The position numbers and the translations under genes were made by a program. From assembly GCF_001614315.2 (NCBI RefSeq), contig NZ_LVEG02000008.1, positions 124,001-188,000 on the forward strand: a DNA stretch of 64,000 nt, read 5' to 3'. The notes beneath the pieces were generated by a model that saw only the letters and a program-made list of their open reading frames with translations, made no database searches and was not told where the DNA came from. Shown here piece after piece: positions 30,673-38,071 of this stretch (its first letter is position 1; the number at the start of each line of letters is the position of its first letter). Source of the DNA: Halofilum ochraceum. Lineage in GTDB: Bacteria; Pseudomonadota; Gammaproteobacteria; XJ16; Halofilaceae.

Positions 30673-30772
30673 CGTAGGCCGGCTTTTGCCGAAGGCAACA
30701 GCCGGCGGGTTCTTGCAGAGCGCCGAGACCTCGTACGCCGGCTGGCTCCCTTCGGTCGCAAGCCGGCCTACG
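30673..30772. repeat. MITE/REP-like element with perfect 13-bp terminal inverted repeats
   Basis: CGTAGGCCGGCTT at 30673-30685 and AAGCCGGCCTACG at 30760-30772 are exact inverted repeats bounding a 100-base unit with internal GCCGGC palindromes. It separates the 3' ends of the propeller lipoprotein and fdxA, so it could act as a bidirectional terminator. It is related to the element at 514-646. Confidence 0.7.
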
Positions 30773-30807
30773 TGGCGCTTGTTTTCACGGATACCCGATT
30801 CGGCCCG

Positions 30808-31131
30808 CTACTCCTCGAGATATTGCAGTTTCCCGTCGACGCCTTCCCATTCCTTCGCGTCGTCCGGCGGCTCTTTCATTGCCGTGATCACCGGCCACTT
30901 CTGCGCCAGCCGCTCGTTGATCTCCAGGAAATGCTCCTGATCGGCCGGGAGCTCATCCTCCGAGAAAATGGCGTCCACCGGGCATTCCGGCTCGCAGAGC
31001 GTACAGTCGATGCACTCCTCGGGGTCGATCGCCAGGAAGTTCGGCCCCTCGTGGAAGCAGTCGACCGGGCAAACCTCGACGCAATCCGTGTATTTGCAAC
31101 GAATGCAGTTCTCGGTCACCACGTACGTCAT
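30808..31131 (-). CDS. fdxA: 7Fe-8S ferredoxin FdxA
   Basis: 107 residues. The N terminus [20 protein letters not shown] and the motif [16 protein letters not shown] provide ligands for one [3Fe-4S] and one [4Fe-4S] cluster; [20 protein letters not shown] is the typical FdxA C-terminal extension. Low-potential electron carrier in the cytoplasm. It is divergent from galU. Confidence 0.95.
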   Translation of the reverse strand: MTYVVTENCIRCKYTDCVEVCPVDCFHEGPNFLAIDPEECIDCTLCEPECPVDAIFSEDELPADQEHFLEINERLAQKWPVITAMKEPPDDAKEWEGVDGKLQYLEE

Positions 31132-31170
31132 GGAAGGGCCTCCGTCTGAAAAGGGGGTGGGCTGCGCCGT

Positions 31171-31198
31171 TTCGACCAGCGTGGGATGCCGTTATTAT
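31171..31198 (+). promoter_or_regulatory. Candidate galU promoter
   Basis: TTCGAC (31171-31176) and TATTAT (31193-31198) with a 16-base spacer lie 56 bases before the galU start, in the galU-fdxA divergent region. Confidence 0.45.
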
Positions 31199-31253
31199 GC
31201 GGGCTCGCGCGCGCAGGTTCCAGACGCCCGACACCATTGAGCAGGATGCCGTC

Positions 31254-32138
31254 ATGCAAGCCATGAAGAAAGTCGTATTCCCGGTCGCCGGCATGGGGAC
31301 CCGGTTCCTCCCGGCGACCAAGGCCAACCCGAAAGAGATGCTGCCGGTCGTCGACAAGCCGCTGATCCAGTACGCCGCCGAGGAGGCCGTGGCAGCGGGG
31401 GCCGAGGTGCTCGTGTTCATTACCGGACGCCAGAAGCGCTCGATCCCGGATCATTTCGACACGGCTTATGAGCTGGAGATGGAGCTTGAGGCGAAGGGCA
31501 AGCACGAGATGCTGCGCATCGTGCGCGAGGTGCTGCCCAAGGGTGTCGACTGCGTCTACCTGCGCCAGCCGCAGGCGCTTGGCCTCGGGCATGCCGTTCG
31601 CTGCGCGCGCCCGGTGATCGGCGACGAACCCTTCGGCGTCATCCTTGCCGACGACCTCGTCCAGACCGCCGGTGCGCCGGTTCTCTCCCAGATGCTGGAG
31701 GTCCACCGCGAGCACGAGGCGTCCGTGCTCGGGGTCGAACGGGTGCCCGAGGACGAGACCCACCGCTACGGCGTGGTATCCAGCGAAACGGTGAGTGAGC
31801 GCCTGTCGCGCGTCAACGGCATCATCGAGAAACCGAAGCCGGCCGAGGCACCGTCGAATCTGGCCGTGATTGGTCGCTACATTCTGACCCCGCGCATCTT
31901 CGATCACCTCGCAGAGATCGGAAAGGGCGCTGGCGGCGAGATCCAGCTCACCGACGCGATTGCTCGCCAGCTCGCCGAGGAGACCTTCCTCGCCTGGGAG
32001 TTCGAGGGTCGGCGTTTCGACTGTGGTGACAAGCTCGGTTACCTCGAGGCGACCGTGGAGTACGCCCTCCATCATCCGGAACTGCGCGAGGCGTTCTCGG
32101 CGTACCTTCGCGAACTCGATACCCGGCCGCGCGACTGA
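31254..32138 (+). CDS. galU: UTP-glucose-1-phosphate uridylyltransferase
   Basis: 294-residue nucleotidyltransferase making UDP-glucose. The signature [20 protein letters not shown], the [24 protein letters not shown] segment and the C-terminal [20 protein letters not shown] are complete. I chose the ATG at 31254 (AGGA upstream); a further ATG at 31263 is also possible. Confidence 0.95.
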   Translation: MQAMKKVVFPVAGMGTRFLPATKANPKEMLPVVDKPLIQYAAEEAVAAGAEVLVFITGRQKRSIPDHFDTAYELEMELEAKGKHEMLRIVREVLPKGVDCVYLRQPQALGLGHAVRCARPVIGDEPFGVILADDLVQTAGAPVLSQMLEVHREHEASVLGVERVPEDETHRYGVVSSETVSERLSRVNGIIEKPKPAEAPSNLAVIGRYILTPRIFDHLAEIGKGAGGEIQLTDAIARQLAEETFLAWEFEGRRFDCGDKLGYLEATVEYALHHPELREAFSAYLRELDTRPRD

Positions 32139-32157
32139 CGCGCCCGCAAATCTGCAG

Positions 32158-32195
32158 GCGGACTCGGAAGTCCGCAGGTCGGGCTTCAGCCCGAC
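32158..32195. repeat. Two consecutive REP-like hairpins after galU
   Basis: GCGGACT-CGGA-AGTCCGC (32158-32175) is followed directly by GTCGGGCT-TC-AGCCCGAC (32178-32195), both perfect stems. The second matches the widespread proteobacterial REP core. The pair may stop galU transcription before tspO. Confidence 0.65.
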
Positions 32196-32369
32196 AGATC
32201 AGCGGCTCCCACATCCCAGTCTGGATTGCGTGCTGCAGACCTCCCCCGGGATCGAGAAACCGTCGGCGGGGCGGGGCCTGGAGCCTCGCTGACTGAATCG
32301 CCCGACCGCCGCCGAACGAACGGGCACGATGGCGACGACGATCGCCGACCATGCAACGGGGCCACGAAC

Positions 32370-32855
32370 ATGACCGCACAGACCCTGCGTCGAAGCGCCG
32401 CCCTCGTGGTCAGCCTGCTCGTGTGTTTCGCGGCGGCAGGCCTGGGCGGACTGGCGACATCGACCTCCGTCGGCGACTGGTACCCGCAGCTGAACAAGCC
32501 GGCGTTCAATCCCCCGGCATGGCTGTTCGCCCCGGTGTGGAATATCCTGTTCGCGCTCATGGCCGTCGCCGCATGGCGCATCTACGACCGGGTACCGGCC
32601 GGGGTCATCCGGCGCGCGGCGCTCACGCTGTTCGGACTGCAGCTCGTCGCCAACATCCTGTGGTCCGTCCTGTTCTTCGGGCTCCGACAGCCTGGCGGGG
32701 CGCTGATCGAGATCCTCGTGCTGGAGGCACTGATCGTCGCGACGACGATCGTATTCTGGCGGCTCGATCGGGTCGCCGGCGCACTGCTGGTGCCCTATAC
32801 GCTCTGGGTGGCATTCGCGATCGCACTCAACGGTGCGATCTGGTGGCTGAACTGA
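32370..32855 (+). CDS. tspO: TspO/MBR family membrane protein
   Basis: 161 residues, five transmembrane helices. The Trp- and Pro-rich WYPQLNKPAFNPPAWLFAPVWNILF is diagnostic of TspO, the tryptophan-rich sensory protein that binds porphyrins; the C terminus YTLWVAFAIALNGAIWWLN is also typical. Start at 32370 with ACGGGG upstream. No operon partner. Confidence 0.92.
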   Translation: MTAQTLRRSAALVVSLLVCFAAAGLGGLATSTSVGDWYPQLNKPAFNPPAWLFAPVWNILFALMAVAAWRIYDRVPAGVIRRAALTLFGLQLVANILWSVLFFGLRQPGGALIEILVLEALIVATTIVFWRLDRVAGALLVPYTLWVAFAIALNGAIWWLN

Positions 32856-32915
32856 GGGGCGCCGCCCGACCCGTCACATCCAAACGACGTACAGCGATTA
32901 ATCAAGGAGACGCGC

Positions 32916-33356
32916 ATGGAATATCTGCACACCATGGTGCGCATCAGCGACATCGAGGCATCGCTCGATTTCTACTGCAACAAACTCGGCATGGTCGAGA
33001 TGAGCCGCACCGAGGTCGAGAAGGGGCGCTTCACGCTGATCTTCCTCGCGGCGCCGGATGACGTCGAGCGCGCCCGGGAGAACAAGGCACCGATGATTGA
33101 ACTGACCTGGAACTGGGATCCGGAGCCGCTCGAAGGCGGGCGCAACTTCGGCCATCTCGCGTACCGGGTCGACGACATCTACGCGCTCTGTCAGCGGCTG
33201 ATGGATGCGGGTGTGACCATCAACCGCCCACCACGCGACGGCCATATGGCCTTCGTGCGCTCGCCGGACGGCATCTCCATCGAACTGCTCCAGAAAGGCG
33301 AGGCGCTGGAACCGCGGGAGCCGTGGGCATCGATGGAGAACACCGGCACCTGGTAA
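32916..33356 (+). CDS. gloA: Lactoylglutathione lyase (glyoxalase I)
   Basis: 146-residue VOC-fold metalloenzyme removing methylglyoxal. The four metal ligands align with E. coli GloA: His5, Glu62 (MIELTWNWD), His80 (FGHLAYRVDD) and Glu123 (ISIELLQ). Slightly longer C terminus than E. coli. Good ribosome site CAAGGAGA. Confidence 0.93.
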   Translation: MEYLHTMVRISDIEASLDFYCNKLGMVEMSRTEVEKGRFTLIFLAAPDDVERARENKAPMIELTWNWDPEPLEGGRNFGHLAYRVDDIYALCQRLMDAGVTINRPPRDGHMAFVRSPDGISIELLQKGEALEPREPWASMENTGTW

Positions 33357-33406
33357 GCGCGGAGAGGCGGGCCGCGCCGGCGCCGTGCGGCGTGGCCGCC
33401 ATCCCG

Positions 33407-33832
33407 ATGCGTCCACGAGCCCGCATGGTTACGCCCGGCGTCCCCGCATTCGCGCTGGGTCTTGCGCTTGCCATTGCTTCAACCCCGGCAGCGGCCCGCG
33501 CGGACGGAGAAATCGCGGTGCAATGCCGATTCTCGTCCGGTCTGTCAGCGATTTACCTGTTCAGCCGCAGTGATGGACGGGTTCGCCGTGTGGATCTCCA
33601 CCAGCCCCGAAGCGGGCGTGTGAAAGTGACGGCCGCCGAATACCGATTCATATTCCGCGAGCAGGAAAGCGCCTTTCGTATCGATGTCATCATCGACCGG
33701 GCAACGGGCAACACGCGGCGCGTGTTCGGCAGCCGGGAAAATATGGAACGAACGCCGCAGCCCGATGACGGCGCGAGCGGGCTGGTGTACGAAGCAGGGC
33801 AGTGCGAGGCGCAGCATGCCGATCTGCGCTGA
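33407..33832 (+). CDS. Small secreted protein of unknown function
   Basis: About 141 residues, or 135 if the ATG at 33425 is used. A signal peptide (FALGLALAIASTPAAARA) is followed by a mature domain with two Cys, at QCRF and GQCEAQ, that could pair. It has beta-rich segments such as GLSAIYLFSRSDGRVRRVDLHQ and ITATG-like DRATGNTRRVFGSREN. I do not recognise a family. It starts 50 bases after gloA. Periplasmic location is inferred. Confidence 0.6.
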   Translation: MRPRARMVTPGVPAFALGLALAIASTPAAARADGEIAVQCRFSSGLSAIYLFSRSDGRVRRVDLHQPRSGRVKVTAAEYRFIFREQESAFRIDVIIDRATGNTRRVFGSRENMERTPQPDDGASGLVYEAGQCEAQHADLR

Positions 33833-33963
33833 TGGCGGGGCATGTACGCGTTCTTCCGATACACGGTGGCCGCCATCGGTAGGCCCGGAAGCCCGCGATT
33901 GCACCCGCCAGGCGCAAGGCAGATGATGGCGCCTGGACGGTCCTGCTTCCTGAGAGGTATTCC

Positions 33964-34305
33964 ATGACGACGACAAACACGGCTGGAGCTGGTCCCGATG
34001 ATGTGCTGGAGCAGGCAGCCGCCTGGCGCGAGGCGGGGCGTGACGTCGCGCTGGCGACGGTCGTCTCGACCTGGGGCTCGGCGCCGCGTCGGCCCGGCGC
34101 GCAGTTGGCGGTCACGGCCGCCGGCGACATGGCCGGTTCGGTAAGCGGTGGCTGTATCGAGGGCGCGGTGATCGCCGAGGCGCGCGAGGTCATGGAAGAG
34201 GGTGAGCCGAAACTGCTCGAGTTCGGCGTGACCAACGACCAGGCCTGGGAGGTCGGGCTCGCCTGTGGCGGCCGGATCGAGGTGTTCGTGGAGCGCTTCG
34301 ACTGA
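33964..34305 (+). CDS. XdhC/CoxI-type protein, N-terminal half
   Basis: 113 residues covering only the XdhC_CoxI N-terminal domain: VALATVVSTWGSAPRRPGAQ and MAGSVSGGCIEGAVIAEA are the family motifs, with the conserved Cys in SGGCIEG. XdhC-type proteins bind molybdenum cofactor and help sulfurate and insert it. Here the usual single protein is split: the Rossmann half is encoded by the next gene, overlapping by one base (TGATG). It heads the operon leading to sufS, sufU and coxG. A hairpin at 33908-33936 lies in its leader. Confidence 0.85.
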   Translation: MTTTNTAGAGPDDVLEQAAAWREAGRDVALATVVSTWGSAPRRPGAQLAVTAAGDMAGSVSGGCIEGAVIAEAREVMEEGEPKLLEFGVTNDQAWEVGLACGGRIEVFVERFD

Positions 34306-34982
34306 TGGAACGCGCGATCCGTGAACAGCTCCTCGCCGACCGCGCCGCCGGTCGGCCGGTCGTGGTCGCCACGGCGCTCGACGATGGCGAGCAACGCCTG
34401 CTCCACCACGACGAAGGAACGGCGGCTTTTGCCGAGGGGGCGGCAGCGACGCTGCGCTTCGATCGCGCCGAGACCCGGGAGATCGACGGCCGGCGCTGGC
34501 TGTTCAACCCCTACAATCCGCCGCTGCGGCTCTACATCATCGGCGCCGTGCACATCGCGCAGTCGCTGGCGCCGCTCGCCGCGCACACCGAGTTCAACGT
34601 GACCGTCATCGATCCCCGGCGGACCTTCGCCACCGCCGAGCGTTTCCCCGGTGTCGCTCTGGATACGGCCTGGCCGGACGAGGCCCTGGCCACGTATACG
34701 CTCGATGGCCGGAGCGCGGTGGTGACGCTGACCCATGATCCGAAACTGGATGATCCGGCGCTGGCGGCGGCGCTCAACAGCGAGGCATTCTATATCGGCG
34801 CACTCGGCAGTCGCCGGACGCATGCCGGGCGCCGTGAGCGCCTGGCCGAGCAGGGCTTTGGTGAGGATCAGATCGACCGCATCCACGCGCCCGTCGGGTT
34901 CTCGATCGGGGCCCGCGGACCGGCGGAGATCGCCATCTCGATCCTTGCCGAGGCGATCTCCGTGCTGCGCACCGGGCAGTAA
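34305..34982 (+). CDS. XdhC-type protein, C-terminal Rossmann half
   Basis: 225 residues. LRLYIIGAVHIAQSLAPLA is the nucleotide-binding start of the XdhC Rossmann domain (PF13478 type); FYIGALGSRRTHAGRRERLAEQG and IHAPVGFSIGARGPAEIAISILAEAI complete it. Together with the preceding gene it makes one XdhC equivalent, presumably as a two-chain complex. Expected role: handling of Moco for the neighbouring molybdenum hydroxylases. Confidence 0.87.
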   Translation: MERAIREQLLADRAAGRPVVVATALDDGEQRLLHHDEGTAAFAEGAAATLRFDRAETREIDGRRWLFNPYNPPLRLYIIGAVHIAQSLAPLAAHTEFNVTVIDPRRTFATAERFPGVALDTAWPDEALATYTLDGRSAVVTLTHDPKLDDPALAAALNSEAFYIGALGSRRTHAGRRERLAEQGFGEDQIDRIHAPVGFSIGARGPAEIAISILAEAISVLRTGQ

Positions 34983-35006
34983 AAAGCCACTGCGAAGAAC
35001 GCCATC

Positions 35007-36233
35007 ATGAGCTTCGATCCGCACGCCGTCCGTGCCGACTTCCCACTCCTGCAGCGCGACCACGAGCCGGCGCTGCACTACCTGGACAACGCGGCTACGG
35101 CACAGGTCGCGGGTCCGGTGCTCGAAGCGATCCACGCTCACGAGACCACGAGTCGGGCGAATGTCCTGCGCGGTGTCCATCGCCTCGCCGAGGCGGCCAC
35201 CGACGCCTATGGCGTTGCCCGCGAGACGGTCGCCCACCACCTCAACGCCGCCGATGCCGATGAGATCGTATTCACCAGCGGCTGCACGGCCGCACTCAAC
35301 CTGGTCGCGCACGCCTTCGGCGCGACGCTGTCAGCGGGCGATGAGATCGTCATCTCGGAACTGGAGCATCACTCCAACATCGTGCCGTGGCAGATGCTGC
35401 GCGATCGCACCGGGATCCGGCTTCGCGTGATCCCGGTAACAGAAGAGGGCCGGCTGGATCTGACGGTCCTGCCCGACATCGTCGGAGCGCGGACAAGGCT
35501 GATCGCCGTGACTCATGCATCCAACGTCACGGGGGCACTGACCGAGGTCGGCCCCATTGTCGATGCGGCCCGGGCCGTCGGCGCGCGGGTGCTGCTCGAC
35601 GGTGCCCAGCAGGTGCCCCACGCGCGGGTGGATGTGCAGGCGCTCGGTGTCGATTTCTACTGTTTCTCGGGGCACAAGGTCTTTGGCCCCAACGGCATCG
35701 GCGTCCTCTGGGGGCGGGGCGAACTGCTCGCCGATCTGCCGCCGTTCCTCGGCGGTGGCGAGATGATCCGCCGCGTCAGGCTGGCGGAGACGACCTGGGC
35801 ACCGCCGCCGCAACGGTTCGAAGCGGGCACGCCGCCCATCGCCCAGGCGGTCGGCCTGGGCGCGGCGCTGCGCTGGCTCGGGGAACACGACCTCGACGCC
35901 GTCGGCCGTCACCTCCAGGCGTTGACCCGACGACTGATCGAGGGCCTGAACACGCTCGGCGAGGAACGTGTGCGCGTCCTCGGTCCCGGCGCCGGGGAAC
36001 CGCGCGGACCGCTGGTCGCCTTCGATGTCCCGGGGGCGCACCCGCACGACATCGCGCAGCTGCTCGACGCCCATGGCGTTGCGGTCCGGGGCGGCCACCA
36101 TTGCGCCCAGCCGCTGATGGACGCCTTCGATCTGGCCGGTACAACTCGCGCCAGCCTGGCGCTCTATAATGATTCGGCCGATGTCGACGCCTGTCTGGAG
36201 GCGCTGGAGACGGCGTTACGGAAACTGCTATGA
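35007..36233 (+). CDS. sufS: SufS-type cysteine desulfurase in the Mo-hydroxylase cluster
   Basis: 408-residue class V PLP aminotransferase of the SufS/CsdA group. The PLP Lys lies in DFYCFSGHKVFGPNGIGVLW and the catalytic Cys in AVRGGHHCAQPLMDAF; ELEHHSNIVPWQML is also typical. It releases sulfur from cysteine as persulfide. Between xdhC genes and sufU/coxG, and far from any suf operon here, it likely provides the terminal sulfur of the Mo centre; in Rhodobacter a NifS-like desulfurase partners with XdhC for this purpose. Overlaps sufU by ATGA. Confidence 0.9.
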   Translation: MSFDPHAVRADFPLLQRDHEPALHYLDNAATAQVAGPVLEAIHAHETTSRANVLRGVHRLAEAATDAYGVARETVAHHLNAADADEIVFTSGCTAALNLVAHAFGATLSAGDEIVISELEHHSNIVPWQMLRDRTGIRLRVIPVTEEGRLDLTVLPDIVGARTRLIAVTHASNVTGALTEVGPIVDAARAVGARVLLDGAQQVPHARVDVQALGVDFYCFSGHKVFGPNGIGVLWGRGELLADLPPFLGGGEMIRRVRLAETTWAPPPQRFEAGTPPIAQAVGLGAALRWLGEHDLDAVGRHLQALTRRLIEGLNTLGEERVRVLGPGAGEPRGPLVAFDVPGAHPHDIAQLLDAHGVAVRGGHHCAQPLMDAFDLAGTTRASLALYNDSADVDACLEALETALRKLL

Positions 36234-36679
36234 GCACGGATCTCTACCAGGAGCGCTTACTCGCGCTCGCCGCCGCGGACCACGACCCGGGTCGGCTCGA
36301 CGCGCCGGATGTCACGCTGACCCGGGATAACCCGCTGTGCGGTGACCGGGTGACGCTCGATCTGCATTGCGACCGGGCGGGACGTATCGCTGGGCTGGGT
36401 CACCATGTCCGTGGCTGCGTCCTCTGTCGCGCGGCCGCGAACCTGCTGGGTCAGCAGGCGATCGGCCAGGACGCCGCTTCGCTGGACACGCTGCACGGCG
36501 CCATCCGGGATGCGCTGCGCGGGCGGCATGCCTGGCCGACGGACGCGCCCTGGCAGGACCTGGTGCTGTTCCAGCCGGCCGCGGCGCACAAGAGCCGCCA
36601 TGAGTGTGTCCTGTTGCCGTTCGAGGCCGTCTTGGAGGCGCTGCGTCAACACGGCGAAGACGCTGCCACGGGGACGTGA
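36230..36679 (+). CDS. sufU: SufU/IscU-like sulfur-transfer or scaffold protein
   Basis: 149 residues. NPLCGDRVTLDL, HVRGCVLCRAAANLLG and SRHECVLLPFEAVLEAL give the three-Cys SufU pattern. SufU activates SufS by accepting persulfide sulfur through a zinc site. Translationally coupled to sufS. In this context it probably relays sulfur to the Mo cofactor rather than building Fe-S clusters, although the cox operons also need [2Fe-2S] clusters. Confidence 0.82.
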   Translation: MSTDLYQERLLALAAADHDPGRLDAPDVTLTRDNPLCGDRVTLDLHCDRAGRIAGLGHHVRGCVLCRAAANLLGQQAIGQDAASLDTLHGAIRDALRGRHAWPTDAPWQDLVLFQPAAAHKSRHECVLLPFEAVLEALRQHGEDAATGT

Positions 36680-36767
36680 TCGGCGACGTCTGGTAGTTTA
36701 TCGATCACGATGTTTCGTGCGTGGGGCACGATTGCCCCCGGTGGAATAACGAACAGGCGGGCTACCT

Positions 36768-37352
36768 ATGGAATTGCAACAGGAACGCCATGTGCCGCTG
36801 CCCCGGGAAACCGTCTGGGAGGCACTCAACGATCCCGACGTCCTGAAGGCCTGTATCCCGGGCTGCGAGTCATTCGAGCGGGTCGACGACGGCGCCTATG
36901 AGGCCGCGGTCAAGGCGAAAGTCGGTCCGGTCAATGCGCGCTTCAAGGGCAACGTGACGCTCACCGACCTCAACCCCCCGACATCCTACTCGATGAGTTT
37001 CAAAGGACAGGGCGGCCAGGCCGGCTTCGTCAAGGGTTCGGCCGACGTCACGCTGACGGAGACCGATGGGGGTTGCACGGTCGGCTACACGGCCAAGGCG
37101 CAACTCGGCGGCAAGCTGGCTCAGCTCGGCAGCCGGTTGGTCGACGGCGCAGCGCGCAAGACGGCCAACGAGTTCTTCGACAACTTCGTCGAGTATATGG
37201 GTGGCAGCGGCGAGGAAGAGGAAGAGGCAAACGCGGGCGCAGCGGCCGCTGAAACCGGCGAGGGCCCCGGCAACGCACCCGCCAGGATCTGGACCTGGGC
37301 GGCGGTGGGCGCCGGGGTCGTGGTGATTGTCCTCGCCTTCGCGCTGCTGTGA
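36768..37352 (+). CDS. coxG: CoxG-like SRPBCC protein with C-terminal membrane anchor
   Basis: 194 residues. The SRPBCC fold occupies about 1-148 (VPLPRETVWEALNDPDVLKACIPGC, VKAKVGPVNARFKGNVTLTD, GGKLAQLGSRLVDGAARK). An acidic, Ala-rich linker follows, then a transmembrane helix IWTWAAVGAGVVVIVLAFAL at the end. CoxG proteins recruit CO dehydrogenase to the membrane and are reported to carry quinone in mycobacteria. It is 88 bases after sufU and ahead of coxS of the form II-type operon. Confidence 0.87.
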   Translation: MELQQERHVPLPRETVWEALNDPDVLKACIPGCESFERVDDGAYEAAVKAKVGPVNARFKGNVTLTDLNPPTSYSMSFKGQGGQAGFVKGSADVTLTETDGGCTVGYTAKAQLGGKLAQLGSRLVDGAARKTANEFFDNFVEYMGGSGEEEEEANAGAAAAETGEGPGNAPARIWTWAAVGAGVVVIVLAFALL

Positions 37353-37489
37353 GCATCGCTGACCGGCGGCTGGAACGCTGATGGGACCGCGCCGTTCGAG
37401 ACGGCCCGTTCCGGCAGGACCGATTGCGGGTCGCTGATCACCGGCAATCGCGGCGCGCCGCCCTGTCCGGCGAGCCGATCGCATACCGC

Positions 37490-37517
37490 TTGATCGTGGC
37501 CGGCATTGGCATACACT
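37490..37517 (+). promoter_or_regulatory. Candidate promoter of the form II-type cox operon
   Basis: TTGATC (37490-37495) and TACACT (37512-37517) are spaced by 16 bases in the 247-base gap between coxG and coxS. No other feature was seen in that gap. Confidence 0.4.
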
Positions 37518-37599
37518 CGGTAGCGGAAAAGCCCTTCTGTAGGCAGCTGGACACCGCTGCCAAAAGGGATACCAGGGACACAACAAGAGGGTGCTGGTT

Positions 37600-38067
37600 A
37601 TGAACGTGTCGATGACCGTCAATGGCCGCTCGGTAACCGCCGATGTCGATCCTCCTACCCTGCTCACCGATTTCCTGCGCGACCATCTCGGCCTCACCGG
37701 CACCCATGTCGGCTGCGACACGGGGCAGTGTGGCGCGTGCACCGTCCACCTCGATGGCCGCGCCGTAAAGGCCTGCTCGGTACTCGCCGCGCAGGCCGAA
37801 AGCGCCGACGTGGTCACCATCGAGGGGTTGTCCGACGGTGACGGCGAACTCCACCCGATGCAGGCGGCCTTCCGCCAGGAACACGGTCTCCAATGCGGTT
37901 TCTGCACGCCAGGCATGGTGATGGCGGCGATCGACCTGGTGAAGACGTATCCGAACGCCTCCGATGCGACCATTCGCGAGAATCTCGAAGGCAATATCTG
38001 CCGCTGCACCGGTTATGAAAATATCGTCCGCGCGGTGAAGTCCGGCGCAGCGGGCATGGGGGGTTAG
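37600..38067 (+). CDS. coxS: Form II-type CO dehydrogenase family small (Fe-S) subunit
   Basis: 155 residues with two [2Fe-2S] clusters: plant-type [21 protein letters not shown] and the helical domain CGFCTPGM ... CRCTGY. It passes electrons from the Mo centre to FAD on CoxM. The ATG at 37600 has AGAGGG upstream; a GTG at 37591 is an alternative. Order coxS-coxL-coxM is that of form II clusters. Confidence 0.93.
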   Translation: MNVSMTVNGRSVTADVDPPTLLTDFLRDHLGLTGTHVGCDTGQCGACTVHLDGRAVKACSVLAAQAESADVVTIEGLSDGDGELHPMQAAFRQEHGLQCGFCTPGMVMAAIDLVKTYPNASDATIRENLEGNICRCTGYENIVRAVKSGAAGMGG

Positions 38068-38071
38068 AGCG

